From NCBI GenBank assembly GCA_037102815.1, contig BTPP01000005.1:2418001-2482000 (forward strand): 64,000 nt of DNA, given 5' to 3'. Within the stretch, counting starts at the first letter, position 1. Every line of letters begins with the position of its first letter. The position numbers and the translations under genes are program-made. Origin of the DNA: Neurospora intermedia. Taxonomy: Eukaryota > Ascomycota > Sordariomycetes > Sordariales > Sordariaceae. Shown here piece after piece: positions 11,352-24,289 of this stretch. The notes under the pieces were generated by a model that made no database searches, had not been told where the DNA came from, and worked only from the letters and a program-made list of their open reading frames with translations.

Positions 11352-14036
11352 TTACTGACGCTGCGCGTGGACGACATCGATGATCTTGGCAACGACGCCG
11401 GGATCGCTGAGCTATTTCCAGCTGTTAGTATCTTGCGTGCAGTTATCCGGTTTGTAGACTAAAACTTACAGTAGTGATATCACCAAGCTGATCTTCCTCA
11501 CCGGCAACGATCTTCCTCAGAATGCGGCGCATAATCTTGCCAGAGCGAGTCTTGGGAAGATCAGGAACGATGTAGATGGCCTTGGGAGCAGCGAAGGGCC
11601 CGATGCTGCGGCGGACCTGGAGGACGAACTCCTTGCGGAGAGCATCGTTGATCTGGGTACCCTCCTTGACGGCAACGAAGGCGTTGACGGCCTGGCCAGT
11701 GAGCTCGTCGGCAACACCAACGACAGCAGCCTCGGCAATGGAGTGATGCTCAATCAGAGCAGCCTCAATCTCGGCAGTGCTGAGACGGTGGCCACTAACG
11801 TTGACGACGTCGTCGACACGGCCGCGGATCCAGTAGAAGCCCTCGTGATCGCGGGCAGCACCGTCGCCCGTGAAGTAGTAGCCCTTGTACACATGGAGGT
11901 AGGTCTCCATGTAGCGCTTATGGGCACCCCAGACGGTGCGAGCCATGCTGGGCCAGGGCTGCTTGAAGGCCAAGACACCCTCAACGTTGTTGCCGTGGAT
12001 CTCCTCGCCGGTAACGGGGTCGACAAGCGCGGGCTCGATACCGAAGAAGGGGAAAGAAGCGGAACCGGGCTTGGTGGGGGTAACGCCAGCAAGGGGAGTG
12101 ATGACGTTGGAGCCCGTCTCGGTCTGCCAGTAGGTGTCGCAAATCTGGGCGCGGCCCTTGCCGACAACATCATAGTACCACTTCCAGACCTCGGCGGCGA
12201 TGGGCTCACCGACAGAGCCGAGAACACGGAGGTGCTTCATCTCGTTGCGAACGTGGTGGTCACCGGCGCGCTTCAGCAGGCGCAGGGCAGTGGGAGCAAC
12301 GTAGAACTGAGTGACCTTGTGCTCCTCAATGATGTCCCAGTAGCGGGAGAAGTTGGGGTAGGCGGGGGTACCCTCGAAAACGACGGTAGAGACACCGAGC
12401 AAGAGCGGGGCGTAGAGGACATAGGTGTGACCGGTAATCCAGCCGACGTCACCACCGCAGAAATACCTGTCGCCGTCATGGATGTCGAAAACGTACTTGC
12501 CGGTCATGGCAGCACCGAGCAGGTAACCACCGGTAGAGTGGGCAACTCCCTTGGGCTTGCCAGTGGAGCCAGAGGTGTAGAGAAGGAAGAGAGGATCCTC
12601 CGAGGCCATGGCCACAGGGGTGTAGTAAGCAGGGTACTTCTCAACCTCCTCGTGCCACCAGAGATCACGGCCGGGGGTCATGCTGATGTCGGCGCCGGTG
12701 CGCTTGTAGACGAGCACGTTGCGAACATCGGGGCACTGCTGGAGAGCCTCGTCGACGATCTTCTTGGTGCCAATCAGCTTGCCACCGCGCTTGCCCTCAT
12801 CGGTGGTGATGACGACCTTGGACTGGGCATCGACGACACGGTCGCGGAGAGAGTCGGAGGAGAAGCCGGCGAAAACGACGGAGTGGATGGCGCCAATTCT
12901 GGTGCAAGCAAGCATAGCAACGATGGCCTCGGGAATCATGGGAAGGTAGATGGCGACGGTATCTCCCTTGCGAACGCCCAAGTTGGTGAGGACATGGGCG
13001 AGCTTGGAGACCTCCCTGAGGAGCTCGCCATAGGTGACATTCCTTCCCTTACCGGGCTCGTCGGCCTCGTAGATGATGGCGACTCTGTTGGGGTCCTTGT
13101 GGGCGTGTCTGTCGACGCAGTTGTACGAGGCGTTGAGCTCGCCCTCTACGAACCAGGCGTTGTCACCGTTGGCGAGGGAACCGCTGTGGACAGTCTGGAA
13201 ATCCTTGCTCCACGACAGGAGCTCGCGGGCGCGCTCAGCCCAGAACACGTTGGGCTCGGTGATGGACTGCTTGTACAGCTTCTGGTACTCCTCGAAGTCT
13301 GGCGCAAACTCGTATGTTAGCACCAAGCACACAGGGATGAGATCAATGGCTCGGCCCGATATCCGATGAGCGTGTTGGACCAGATGAGGGGTTCGAGGGC
13401 CCGACAGCTTGGAGTCGAACGCAGAGAAAAGGGGGGAATGCACGTAGCGTAGCAGTGGCCGAAAACCGGCGTGTCGCGAATGCTGCCTTGTGCGGGGGAA
13501 GGGACGGGAATAGCAAGGGGCCGGGGTAACCGAGTTTCTAGGGGGGTTTACTCACTGGCAAGATGAGGTTTGCTTGGGTGGTCTGTGGTAGGTTATCCAG
13601 TTAGCTTTTTTTTTCTTTGGCCTGAACTACTCCCTTGGTCCTAGGCGAGTTTCCCCGCAGTGCCAATAACTGGATCAACCCCAACAACTTTGGCTGGAGC
13701 GGCATCCTCTATTGGTTGGTTACAATAATTCGAGTTGGAATTTGAAAGACATACTCTGAAGCATCTCCCTAGGGGGCTCTAAGAGACAAAATTCCAGGGT
13801 TAGCAAATTGCCTGACTCAAGACCCTGCTGGCTTGTTCGGCGCAACTCCGCGGCCGGCCGAATCCCGTGTTGGAGCCTCCAATCTCCTGACGAGAGTCTC
13901 CCGAGCGCATCGCATCTCCTGACAGCCATGCTGCGCAGCCAATTGAGGGCTCTGGGGGGCTTCGAAACTTACGGAAGGTCTCAATATGGTGAGCCTCGGG
14001 CACTACTGCCCCGGCAGGAACGGTGCTACCAGACAT
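11352..14036 (-). CDS. acu-5: Acetyl-CoA synthetase (AMP-forming)
   Basis: Four exons, 14036-13973, 13582-13556, 13298-11470 and 11411-11352, encode 659 residues. The enzyme makes acetyl-CoA from acetate, ATP and CoA, and is needed for growth on acetate. The ANL-superfamily core motifs are all visible: [11 protein letters not shown] (271-281), WQTETG (421-426), YYFTGDG (504-510), [12 protein letters not shown] (524-535) and [10 protein letters not shown] with the acetylatable lysine at about 618. The exon joins are in phase and give [11 protein letters not shown] after a short N-terminal tail. The second exon is only 27 nt, set between introns of 390 and 257 nt. The last intron (58 nt) has a TACTAAC branch site. 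In Neurospora this enzyme is the acu-5 product (facA in Aspergillus). The start ATG has context CACCATGTC. Confidence 0.95.
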
Positions 14037-17000
14037 GGTGACTGTATTGTGGTTGTTCTGGGCGGTAATGATAGATGGGTACTGGTGGTCGCAAGCAATA
14101 TCTTCCTGCGCTTCGCTGGAAAAGGATCGATGCGAGGTAGAAGCAGCTCTAGCTAAGCAAGGCGGATTCAGTGCTGAAAAGGCTCGATTAAAGACGCAGG
14201 ACAAGGCACAGCAGTGAGTGAACCACAGTGGCCAGCTGACAGGAGGCCAAGGCTTCGCAAACCAAAGAGAGGAGATGAGGATAAAAGGGCAAGGAGCAAA
14301 AAAGGAGAGGACAGCAGGCAGGTCAGGTTGTTGGTATAGAGGTACAGCAGGCAGAAGGAAAGGACAGCGGGTTGGCAGGACGAGGGCCGACGCGCTTTTG
14401 TATTATGAGCACCTCCGAGCACCACCACCAAAACGAAGCATACCCGCCAGGATGGAGAAGGTCATGAAGAGCTGCATGGATAGAGGATGTAACCGTAAAG
14501 GATGGACGGATTGACTGACTACTACCACGCACACTGCTAGCTAGGGTCGGACGTGTGGATAAGCTGGGCTGGCTCGGGATGGGGACTACTGTGGACTGTG
14601 GAGGGCCGCCAATGGCACCATTGGAAATTTGGGGCCATTGGGACCTGGACGGGACTTGGGTTGGGATGAGGGATGTATCCCCGTCTGGACTCTGGACGTT
14701 GTTTTGGTTCCAAACTGAAAGGGCTCCGCGGGTGACGGCCGAACCGGAGTCGCAGCGTCAGCGTACAACTACAGTCGGAGAGACATGCCCAGTAAGGTAC
14801 CCGGTTACTGATTCTCCATCTGCCCGAGGATGGGTGACCATCCAACGGAACTCTGAACCCTACCTACCTACCCACACTTTAGCAGATAATCATGACTTCC
14901 ACTTCCTTTGTGAGCGGGATGCTATCTCTGCAGAATGTCGCCTCAGGAGTTAAGAGTCCCGACCTACTATGCAGTAGGTGCCCCGCTTGGACTACCTCGT
15001 TAGCATTCAGTCGAGCCAGTCAATCGAAGGTCGAGACTATTCGCTACTTGCCGGAGCCCCGCGCTTTCCCGATTGGGCAAACTAACCCTTTGATCGGGCC
15101 AACCTTTTAATCACTTCGCTCTTGGCTGTGGAATGAACTGGAATTGTTCCAAATCGACCGCATATACATATCCGAGGTGTGGTAGCAGCATAGTATACCA
15201 TATCGTAGGTAACTTGGGGCCAACAACAGACAGTTGGAAAAGGACTACTTTCATGCTGGGCTGGAGTCATTGGTGTACCTGGCCAAAAACGTTTGTGACC
15301 TTCATCTTAGTCTTTCACACCTAGTAGAACTAGCATGGTGATAAGAAGCATTGGTAACTTTCTCAATTTGCTTAATATGGGAAGAATCGACGTGACTGCA
15401 AGAGATCATGCGTACCTACACACAGTGTAGGGAAGGTGACCCCAAGAATGGGAACCAATGTTGTTCAGACCCGGCAACCTACTTTACCCAGATGCTATGT
15501 CAGGTTTACAGTAGCGCACAATTGTACATGCCAGGTCCTACCTGGTTATCCCCTCGGCGCATGGTATGGCTGATTTCCTCCCCGTTACGCACCGTAACGG
15601 GATCTTACACTACTAGTTTCTCGGGATTCTTTTGGACCCTGACCGTTACGCCGTCCATGTTAGTACGCAGTGTACGTGCTACGATGCGCCGCCGCCGTCC
15701 GTAATGCCCTGGTACCTCTAAACCCAAAGCCATACGGGATGGGCAACGAAATTACGAGCCGCTAGCTCCTGAACACGTTGTACACTAGAAACTACCTATG
15801 AAGTCTCCATGGTCGTATGGGAGGAGTTGTGAGGTGGCAGTGTAGGCTTGCCAGTAGCGTTCTAACAGTGGGGCCTTTCGCAGCACCTCGTCCCTATCGG
15901 ATTAAACCCTTGAGAGGTGTCGAATTTCAAATGTCTTCTGCTGTTGCCTTGCTTATATTGACTTTGGATCGGTAATGCACAGCTGCTGGTTTGTCGTATT
16001 CTCGTCGAGATTCGGTTGGTTCGGGTTTGTTTGGTCGATGATACTGTCCGCTGGGAAGTGCGGCTTGACGGGGGACTGGAAGGACAGCACGGGCGCATCC
16101 GCGTCTTCGGCCAATTCGCCCACATGATTGGTCGCGAGTCATTTCGTAGATGGCGTGCATCAGCGCTGCATACCGTCGGTTATTGCTAGGGGCCTGTTCA
16201 GGTATTCAGTAGATCGGTACCGGGGGCAAAAGAGAGGTGAAGCCCAACTGCTTAGGGAATCAGCTGTTGATGGACAATGATACAAGCCTTGTAAGCAAGC
16301 CAGTAGAAATCCAAATCTTGGGGCCAGCTGATATTTTGAAGGTGGGCGGGACGGGCACGTCGGTAGAAGTATGCCTCCTGAGGAGGTGAAATACGTGACG
16401 GCTGAGACGGATGTAAGGAGAAACCAAAGTTTCGGTTGGGATCCCGTCCCCGCAACGAATCCTCAACATTCCATGGTTCCCACAACGCAACCTCAACGGT
16501 ACGAGTAAGGTACAAACTGTACCGACGTCTCCCGGCTGTAGCCAAGTGGTGAAATGGAGCCAGCATCTGTCGCATGGCGGACTGTGCACGGCTCATGATG
16601 AGGCTCGAGTCCATCCGGCCAGTCAGTGCTCGTGCAATCTTGTCACAGAGCTTTACCCCACGCTGCCATGCTGCTCTTCCCCATCAACTCCACTGCTTAG
16701 TCTCGATGTGATCCACTTTCGAATAACCTCAACCAACCTGAAGACTGTCACCTCAAATGCACCGTATGTAATTCCTTTGGATAAGCAGCTCTGCGGACGA
16801 CGGACACCAAGATGACCACTACACGAATGCTTCGAGATATCTCAACCCGGTGGCTCGCCACTGTAGTCGTCACCCAATGGTGATGACTTTCCGGTACCGG
16901 TTCGATGGGCTCGGCTGGGACCGCATGGAGATACGCTAGACAGGGTCAGGCTCACATTACACTACATACTGTAGTCAACCTTACGCGGAGGTTATAAGTA

Positions 17001-19546
17001 CACTATCTCCTGCGGACGACGAGCAAGATGCAACAGCGAGCTCGGGCTCGCATCGCAACGCGAGCCATCCTGTTATGGCCCCGCTGTCGCTCCCCTTTCC
17101 CCAGCCTCGCGTCATTGATATCGCGGGGCCGCTGTTAGTCCTGAGGATTGGCGCTGGGGTCCTTAACCCCAAGCACTTTCCCCGCAACATGGGAAGGGGG
17201 TGGCGAACAACTCACCGTTTCGTCTCAACTGCTGTGTCCTGTTAGTCCGCAGGCTGCCACCCAAAGCCACGATTCTATCAATATCCAGAAACAACTGTCT
17301 ATTGTCCAAATCATAAGCACATCGACGTGTAGGTCAAGAGCCGTGGCTCTATGGACATGACCCCATCTGTGCCATCATTACCGGTTGGAATAGAGTTATC
17401 GCTGAAAGATAGGGACCGAAGACGGATCGACAGCCAAGTTTCATCGCTCCTTGCGGTGTTACCAACTAGTGTATAGCGTATGGTACCTTTGCTAACTCCA
17501 CTCCAAGAAAAGAAACACGGCAGCCCTCAGAAAACAGCACCGGGGGTGGACGACGATAGCGTGCTGTATTACGGCCCTTGCATAGATACTCTTACAGGGC
17601 TTACATTGTACGAACTCCAGGTCCTTGCTGACGTTACACTCCAAACTTGTTATTTGAAATCGGCCTCGGGCCGTTACAGAGTAAGCAGTGCTTACTTTCT
17701 CTACACTTTGCCTTTCATCCTTTATCAAATACAAATAAAAGCTACTTCTACGCCTTGAAAGATCATTCTTATACAGAATGTTCGGCACTCGAGGGAGGCA
17801 CCCTCAGAACTGATCCAAGTTGTTTCAAAGCTATTCTGGGAAACGTCGGTACGGAGTTGGACCGAGTGTACGACTCCGTAACCCCGTAGTCCGCACGCCC
17901 GACCCCAATTTACTCTAGCTTTTTCTCCAACTGTTTCGGCGTTTTCAGCATGAGGCGGTCGCTAGACTCCTCGGGCTTTTCTCATTGGAAGTAAGTCAGG
18001 AGTTGCGTCTCATTCATTCAGGGGTGAGCCATCTGTTACAGAGACAACCACGTTCTTTTACGGCATTTTACAGTCTCGCAGACGGCAAGCCGCAGATCAA
18101 CGACGACAAGAAAACCAACCGGATCGACCGGGCGTCTCTGCCTTGACCCGGCCCCGGGTCCGGTAAACCGGTATCAGCGGAAAACAACCCCATTCCCTTA
18201 ACACACCGACAAAGGACGTCTCAAAACGTTCTCAAAACGTGCTGAATTTGGTTTTCTTGGCTTATGTCACCGATACGGTGGGCAAACATACGTACTTACC
18301 GTCACGTATGTATGCGCCTACAGTATGTACCTCGTCTGCCAAAGCAGTGTGGCGCTACTCAAAGATCACCGCGAACGAGATCACGATCCAGGTCATGCTT
18401 CGTTGAAAGTCGCAGGGAGCGAGGATGAGCCTCAGGGTCGCACCCGATCCGCTCCGTAGACCACTCCATCCTGTCGCCCGGCCGTTCGTCCAGGCCCTGT
18501 TTCGACCACTCCCGTTGGCTCCCGCGCACCCACTTTACCGAACTTTCCCAGATTGCGCCCCGGATGCGCCCAGCTTCTAGCTTCTAGCTTCACCTCCTCC
18601 TCCTTCGGTCACGACTTGCACCGTTCTCGCCAAGCTCGGCTCTACACACCTGGAACCATGTCTGCTTGTCGACCGCTCGCCCGCCCGCCCGTTTGTCTTC
18701 GCCATTCCCCCAAGTTTCCTACCCCAAACCTAACTAACCTCCAATTCCCAAAACGGTTACAATCTTTCCCATCATCATCAGTACCAAACCATTGACAACG
18801 GAACCCTACACTAGGTATTCACGCACCCCGGATTTTGATTTGCGTACCCCAGATCTGTGGTTCACGTGCGGGTGGTGTTTCAAACTGCCGAGAGAGTCTT
18901 ATCTAGATTCGGCTCTTACACCGACCATCCTAACATATCATCCTTTCCCCCTTGCTCTTCATTCCTCTCAGAGACCTGCTCAAGACGAACCAGAAAAAAA
19001 AAAGAACAAAAGAAAACTTCAGCATAGACACATGTGGTAAACTCACTACATTCACATGTCCCAATCCTTTTGCTCTTGAATGCCTGTTCAGATATGGGTT
19101 AGGTTGGTATTTAATCCCGCCACTAAAAGTCTGCAATAATATCATATATAGCATCGCGCTCTTGCTACCTACTGCGTAATGGCTGCACAAGGTGGTGAGG
19201 TCTCAGAGTCGTCAACAACGTCGGTTCAACTCACCAGGTGTTCTCAGCGTTCGACCCAGTTCGACTTTCAGGTTGTTCGAGTATATGTATATAGATATAT
19301 ATACTGACTATTTCCGCTGGTCGGGTCCCGGCAACTTGGTAGGTGATGCCAGAACGAAAACGAAAAAGGCCAGTACGTACATAACCACTGTTTTTTTGTG
19401 TCTTTTGTCTATGAGTACATGAGCGGGTTTTATCACTATGTAGATATTGTGGCACCACATGCTGGTGTGCCGAACTCTGCCAAACATGAGGCACTTGAAA
19501 GGCAACAATGAACCCAACACCAATCTTGATAACATCCAACTTACAT

Positions 19547-19586
<40 letters not shown>

Positions 19587-20014
19587 CGGGCATCGGCGTG
19601 CCTCTCACTGGGCCATGATAGGCAAGTATACTCGCTGCGTCCCACTTACAGTGTTTTGCATACTTAATGGACTTCATACCTGTGCATGTATTTTCCGACT
19701 CGGGACCACATCCACATATTCATCTCAACACCCGAGAAGCTAAACTTATTATATATTTTGTTGTAGTGATTCACCTCTGTAAACAGGGCCCTGTGAGGCA
19801 AAGAACAAATTGTGAACAGCTGTGATGTGCCATTAAGCAACCGCCGAGACCTAGAGAATTAGCAACGGTAACAGCCACAACTACCACTATAAGAAATGAT
19901 CGAAGCTGAAACAGTAACTCAAGACAATTGGATAAACGATGCCATGATTGTATAATTGATGAAGAAGAAAGACGAAAAAAGAGAGAGGCAGAAAAAACAA
20001 TAGAAAAAAAAAAG
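14037..20014. other. Long intergenic stretch
   Basis: About 6 kb between the acetyl-CoA synthetase promoter and the third 5S gene. Several frames of 90-130 codons exist (for example 14555-14953 plus, 16252-16614 minus) but none shows a domain, codon bias or splice context. A C37 run lies at 19548-19584. A real gene split by many introns could be hidden here. Confidence 0.45.
19548..19584. repeat. Poly(C) run, 37 bases
   Basis: An uninterrupted run of 37 C, followed by GGCGGGC. The complementary G37 strand could fold into quadruplex structures. The exact length may be affected by sequencing or assembly. Confidence 0.9.
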
Positions 20015-20133
20015 ACATACAACACCAGGGATTCGCTGGTCGTCACCGACCCAACTACTAGTCTGGCCCTCACTGGCTTATCTATGGGAGAGCGGACGGG
20101 ATCCCGAGTTTTCCAGTGGGTATGGTCGTATGT
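20015..20133 (-). rRNA. 5S ribosomal RNA (copy 3)
   Basis: Identical over 119 nt to the other two copies. The plus-strand A-rich tract at 20003-20013 gives a T-rich terminator on the transcribed strand. The upstream region from -11 to -36 is nearly the same as for copy 1: 22 of 26 bases match and all four differences are C/T. A TATA-like GATA sits at -29 to -26. Confidence 0.95.
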
Positions 20134-20836
20134 GATTGTTTCGCTCACATTCATAGCCTATCAATGCTGCTTCAATCTGAGTGAGAGCATGTTTTGATGT
20201 TGGCTTGGCTTATATGGTAGCCGCTGTTCGAGAGTCAAGTGTATCTACATAGAGATAACTCTCTGTTCCACCCTCAACTCTATCAACCACTTTTGTTTCT
20301 ATACATTATTTCTGTTTTTTCCACAATCCACATCCCATTATTCGTTGGTTGTACACCCGCCTGCTGCTCGTTCATTGATGTTCACTGTGCTCGTCAATTG
20401 CCAGACCTATTCCTCTTCCCATCTAAATTCACAACCCGCCTCCCTTCGGGTTAACCCCCATCATCACAGGCTAAACAAAGGCATTGAATCATATGAATCA
20501 AAAGAGTCCCACAACTCTGACCAGAATGTGTTATCAGGTGACTGTAGTTGCAGCTGGCTATCTTGGTTCCGTTCGAGGTGCAGTTGGGGTTTTAGTTTCT
20601 GCTTGTTAGTCATATTCAATTGTCTTTGTCAAAATGAAATAAGGGGAGTTTGTGACTTTCATGTTAGGTACTGGAGGGTTATATTATATTAGTGCTAGGA
20701 TAAGTTGGTGGGGTGCAAATATCTGTGGCGGGAAAAGTGCTTGGAAATCATGTTGGTAGTGGTTGATAATAGATATGTTGGATCCGCTTTTGTGTCTTTT
20801 TACGCTCGTCAGCAACATCAAATCATCAAGTCATTC
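20134..20836. other. Intergenic, no gene recognised
   Basis: The stretch holds the 5S copy 3 upstream region and the 3' flank of the following minus-strand small gene. No convincing frame. Confidence 0.5.
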
Positions 20837-21212
20837 TCAGAAACTGAACCCCGATCCACCCTGATACATGCGCGACGATGGACCACTGCTGACCGAGGAA
20901 GAGCCCTGCGCCGCTTTCTTACGCGGTTTGTTGTCGTAACCACAAAGCATAAGCATGAAATGGTGGCGGGAGCCGGCGATGGTCTGTTTTTGAATGCCGA
21001 ATGGTTAATTAGCTTCTATGTCCATCAAATTTCGAGGGAGAAGTATGAGGATGGGAATGAAAAATAGAGATGAGAGGAGAACGGCAGATGGGACGTACCA
21101 TGCCACTAGCCTCAGCATGGGTTATCAACAACTCGGGGTCGTTGAGAAACATGGAGGCTTTGCGGCGCTTCTCACGGGTGTCGTAATCGACGTGGTGATT
21201 GGAGTTGGACAT
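20837..21212 (-). CDS. Small hypothetical protein, 86 aa
   Basis: Exon 1 (21212-21099, 38 codons) ends at a GTACGT donor. Exon 2 (20983-20837) begins after AAACAG and ends in TGA. The join is in phase and gives 86 residues. The intron is 115 nt with a GCTAAT branch-like site. The protein has a basic segment (TREKRRKASMFLNDPELL), a central part with Met, His and Cys (SRHHFMLMLCGYDNKPRKK) and a Ser/Gly-rich tail. There is no signal peptide or membrane span. The sharply coding character and clean splice sites make this a real gene. I cannot name the family. Confidence 0.7.
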
Positions 21213-21466
21213 GCTAGAGAGAGCTTTGGCGTTGCCGGAGATTTCTACTCTGTGATGGGTGGTGACGTTAGCTTTTGCTGGTGTTGATGTCGGCGCTTTC
21301 CTTTATCAGTCCTTCTCCCCTGTTTTTAAAGGTTTGTCCTATTGCTCATGCTCTCTTTCCTCGAAATGCACCCAGACCGCAACCTAACCCATCACCGAAA
21401 GATCATCCACTTCAAGCTTCATCAACAAACCCACCCAACGAAGAACTCCCAAGAAAAGGGCGATGC

Positions 21467-21817
21467 TTACTTCCTCCTAACATCCTTCCTCTCGCCCCAT
21501 GACAACCCACCCGCACCTCCTCTCCCCGTCCCCCTTCCCAATCCCCTCCCACCAACACCCCCACCAGCACCCATACTCCTCCCTGTCATCCCAACCGCCG
21601 GCCCTCCACCATCAAAATCACTCTCCTCATCCGACCGTTCAGCATAGGGGTCTTTGCCTCTAGCTTGCTTATCTCGCATCTCAGGGGTGAAGTTGCTATG
21701 TCCGACGTTGGTGATGCTGCTGCTGCTTGTGGTTGAGGGGTTGTTGTGAAGGTTGGACGTGCTGTTGTTGTGGGAGGAGTTGGTGGTGGTTGAGGCGAAG
21801 GGTGAGTGGCTGTCCAT
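21467..21817 (-). CDS. Low-complexity protein, 116 aa, Ser/Asn-rich then Gly/Arg-rich
   Basis: A single exon from ATG at 21817 to a stop at 21467. The N-terminal half is rich in Ser, Thr and Asn. The centre is acidic and charged (KDPYAERSDEESDFDGGG). The C-terminal half is Gly/Arg-rich, similar to RGG motifs that bind RNA or drive condensation. The frame stays open upstream to 22366, but that part is C/A/T-rich and low in G like a fungal 5' leader, so I chose the ATG at 21817. The neighbour downstream on the same strand starts 255 bases away. Function unknown. Confidence 0.55.
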   Translation of the reverse strand: MDSHSPFASTTTNSSHNNSTSNLHNNPSTTSSSSITNVGHSNFTPEMRDKQARGKDPYAERSDEESDFDGGGPAVGMTGRSMGAGGGVGGRGLGRGTGRGGAGGLSWGERKDVRRK

Positions 21818-24289
21818 TGTTGGCTGTTGTGGAGGCTGGCTGGTGGGTGAGTATGTGGGTAGAAGGTGAGGACGATTGTCGGTGGTGATGGTTGATTGGT
21901 ACTTGGTGAATGCGGTGATGGAAGAAATGATGGTTGGTCGATTCGATTGTTTGATGGATATTGAGAAGTGAATGAGCGTGAGTGAAGGGGTCCGTGTTCG
22001 TGGTGATGCGGACAAGTGGATGGTCAGGGCGAGATACTTCTGGTATGCAGAGGATTTGGCCTTCACTGTTGCTTCCTGCGCGATTCGTAGGTTCGACTTG
22101 CAACTTCGCAATATGTGCTGATGCCCGATCTCAGCGCTATCTTTCTGATTCAGTTTCGGCAACAAATGATGGAAGTTGCGTGTGAGGTTCTGTGAATTGG
22201 GTTGACGACCCCTCTTGTCCGTCGTGCGCTCGGTAGTCGCTTGAAGTAACGCCTGGGCGGTTGCTGCTTGTTTCGTTGGCGCAGTCTCGGCGGACTGAAG
22301 ATTCTTGATGGGTTTATGAAAATGTAGAGCTCGGATTGAAATCCCTCGGTCGCCAGCTATTCGCAAACATTTGCGTTGTCGTCTTATAGTATCTGCGTTG
22401 GTCAGGATTGTACTGTGTGATATGAGTGCAGTGTAACGGGGACGTCCCGGTCGTGACGAAGTCCCTCGGCTCAGTTAGTGGGGGTACCCTATCTACATAC
22501 AAAACATTGGCAATCTGTGGCCCGCTCTTAGCAGTTCAAGGATATCATTATCGCTCCCATACAGAAATAGCACTCTCACCAACACACCGGTATCGACAAA
22601 GCCATTGACAATTCGCCTGCACCTACCCGCACCGCCATCTCCATTGATTTCACATGCACAAATGCGCATATGGTGAATGCAAACAGTCAATTTGTGAACA
22701 GGCGGTAAAGCAGTGGCCTATAGCCCGTTACATCGACCTCCATGCGGAATTGAATACTTAACAAAACATGAACTGAAATCTCGGTGTTCTCACGCATAAT
22801 GCTCAATGTCGGGGTAGGTGTTCGTATCAACAAAGCGCATTGTCATCATCAGCGACCCGATATGTCAGATCTCAGTTCCAAAGGTGCCAAAATTTTCGAG
22901 TCACGGATGACTGGTCAGGTTTCTGGCTCCTGGGTGTAAAACAATGCAGAATGATTGACCCTTTGCATGTCGAGATCTTCATACAAGTAAGTGTATACAT
23001 ATACCTAAATATCCAGGTTTCTAGCCCACTACAATAACAAACAAACAAACCGGTTCGCCAGATCACCATCCTTCATCGCATGCATCCATGCTGCTCCAGA
23101 AAACCAAGCATTGCCACTCGTAAATCAGATTGTTCTTGTCGCCATCCATCGCCTTACTATTTTTTGGGAACTTGGTTTGGTCTCGCTCATCTTCCCTGCG
23201 GGCGCATTGTTTTAACTCAATAGTTTTGTTGCCTAACGAAAAGGAAATACTGTGTAGCCAAATAAAGACGCCGTGCGGCGTGTCGAAGCTACACGCTGCC
23301 CCGATGATAAGAAACGGAAAGGATGGTAACTATCGTGTATATAGAAACTGCAACGGAAATGAACTTTGGCGTGTTTCTCTGGGTGGTCTCGAGACAGTGA
23401 TTATCCAGGAATCATTGTCTGTAGGTGGTATCGCCAATCACCCGTGCATTGGTGAGCATCTCGTCGAAAGCATTGTAGGCTCGCGGTGGGAACAGCAGGT
23501 CTGTTCAAAGATGCGGGTTTTCACATCAGCGGTGGGCTTAAAAAGAGGTGCGGAACCGTAATCATGTTGCGAATATCCACGCTACCGGGAAAATATCCTG
23601 ATCGGCGGTCTCCGCTTCCATTCACTTTCGCTCGCCTCTGGGTCATACCATGAGAACGCGGGTGTTACAGGGCAGCCGGCCTCAATGTCCATGTCGCCTC
23701 CTTTGACTATGGTGCATTGATGGCAGGCATTTCGACCTGCGTAGGGCCTAAGCACGCCCCTCCTGTTTGTCTGCAACGGTTGTTCGTATGCGCAGCCTTT
23801 CCTTGCCATAGCTCATAGCAGCCTCGGGCTGCGACTCTAAGGTGCGGCGCCTAACAATATTCCTATCCAATAATGACAAACGGCTCATGGAAGTAACATA
23901 GTTACCGGGTCGAGAACCACAATCACAGCTGAAAAGCCATCCTCATGCGATGCTGGCAAGCACTGCTGGCAGCGAGCTTGGGCGGAATAACTGGATGCAA
24001 TATGGTCCTTGAACAACGGATGCGACTAGGAACGTCATTTCGACGCCTAACAGACCCGCCTCGCGTTTCGCGCTTCTCGTAACATCGAAGCGATTAGGGA
24101 TCAAGACCTAAGGGCCACCGCCAAGCTGCGCAGACCGAGGCGGAATCGCGAGCTGGCCTCAGGAGCCTCGGAGGCCACATATGAGGCCTGAAACGAGGTC
24201 GTGGACGAGTACACGTTAGATTCGTCAGCATTCAGACCAACCTCGTCAAGGGCCAGCGCAAGTTCAATAAGGCCATCCTTAAGTCGCGC
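21818..24289. other. Leader/promoter DNA and a degenerate coding-like patch
   Basis: The first few hundred bases look like a 5' leader and promoter for the minus-strand gene. Frames at 23130-23561 (plus, TTG start) and 23582-23809 (minus) are not convincing. Near 24061-24289 on the plus strand there are coding-like fragments in more than one frame (see findings). Confidence 0.45.

Noticed and set aside
11743-13320. 525-codon plus-strand frame
   Set aside because: It is the antisense shadow of the acetyl-CoA synthetase gene, produced by its C-ended codon bias.
16252-16614. 120-codon minus-strand frame
   Set aside because: Starts with ATG and looks faintly coding, but a second frame on the same strand is equally open. 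No domain or splice context.
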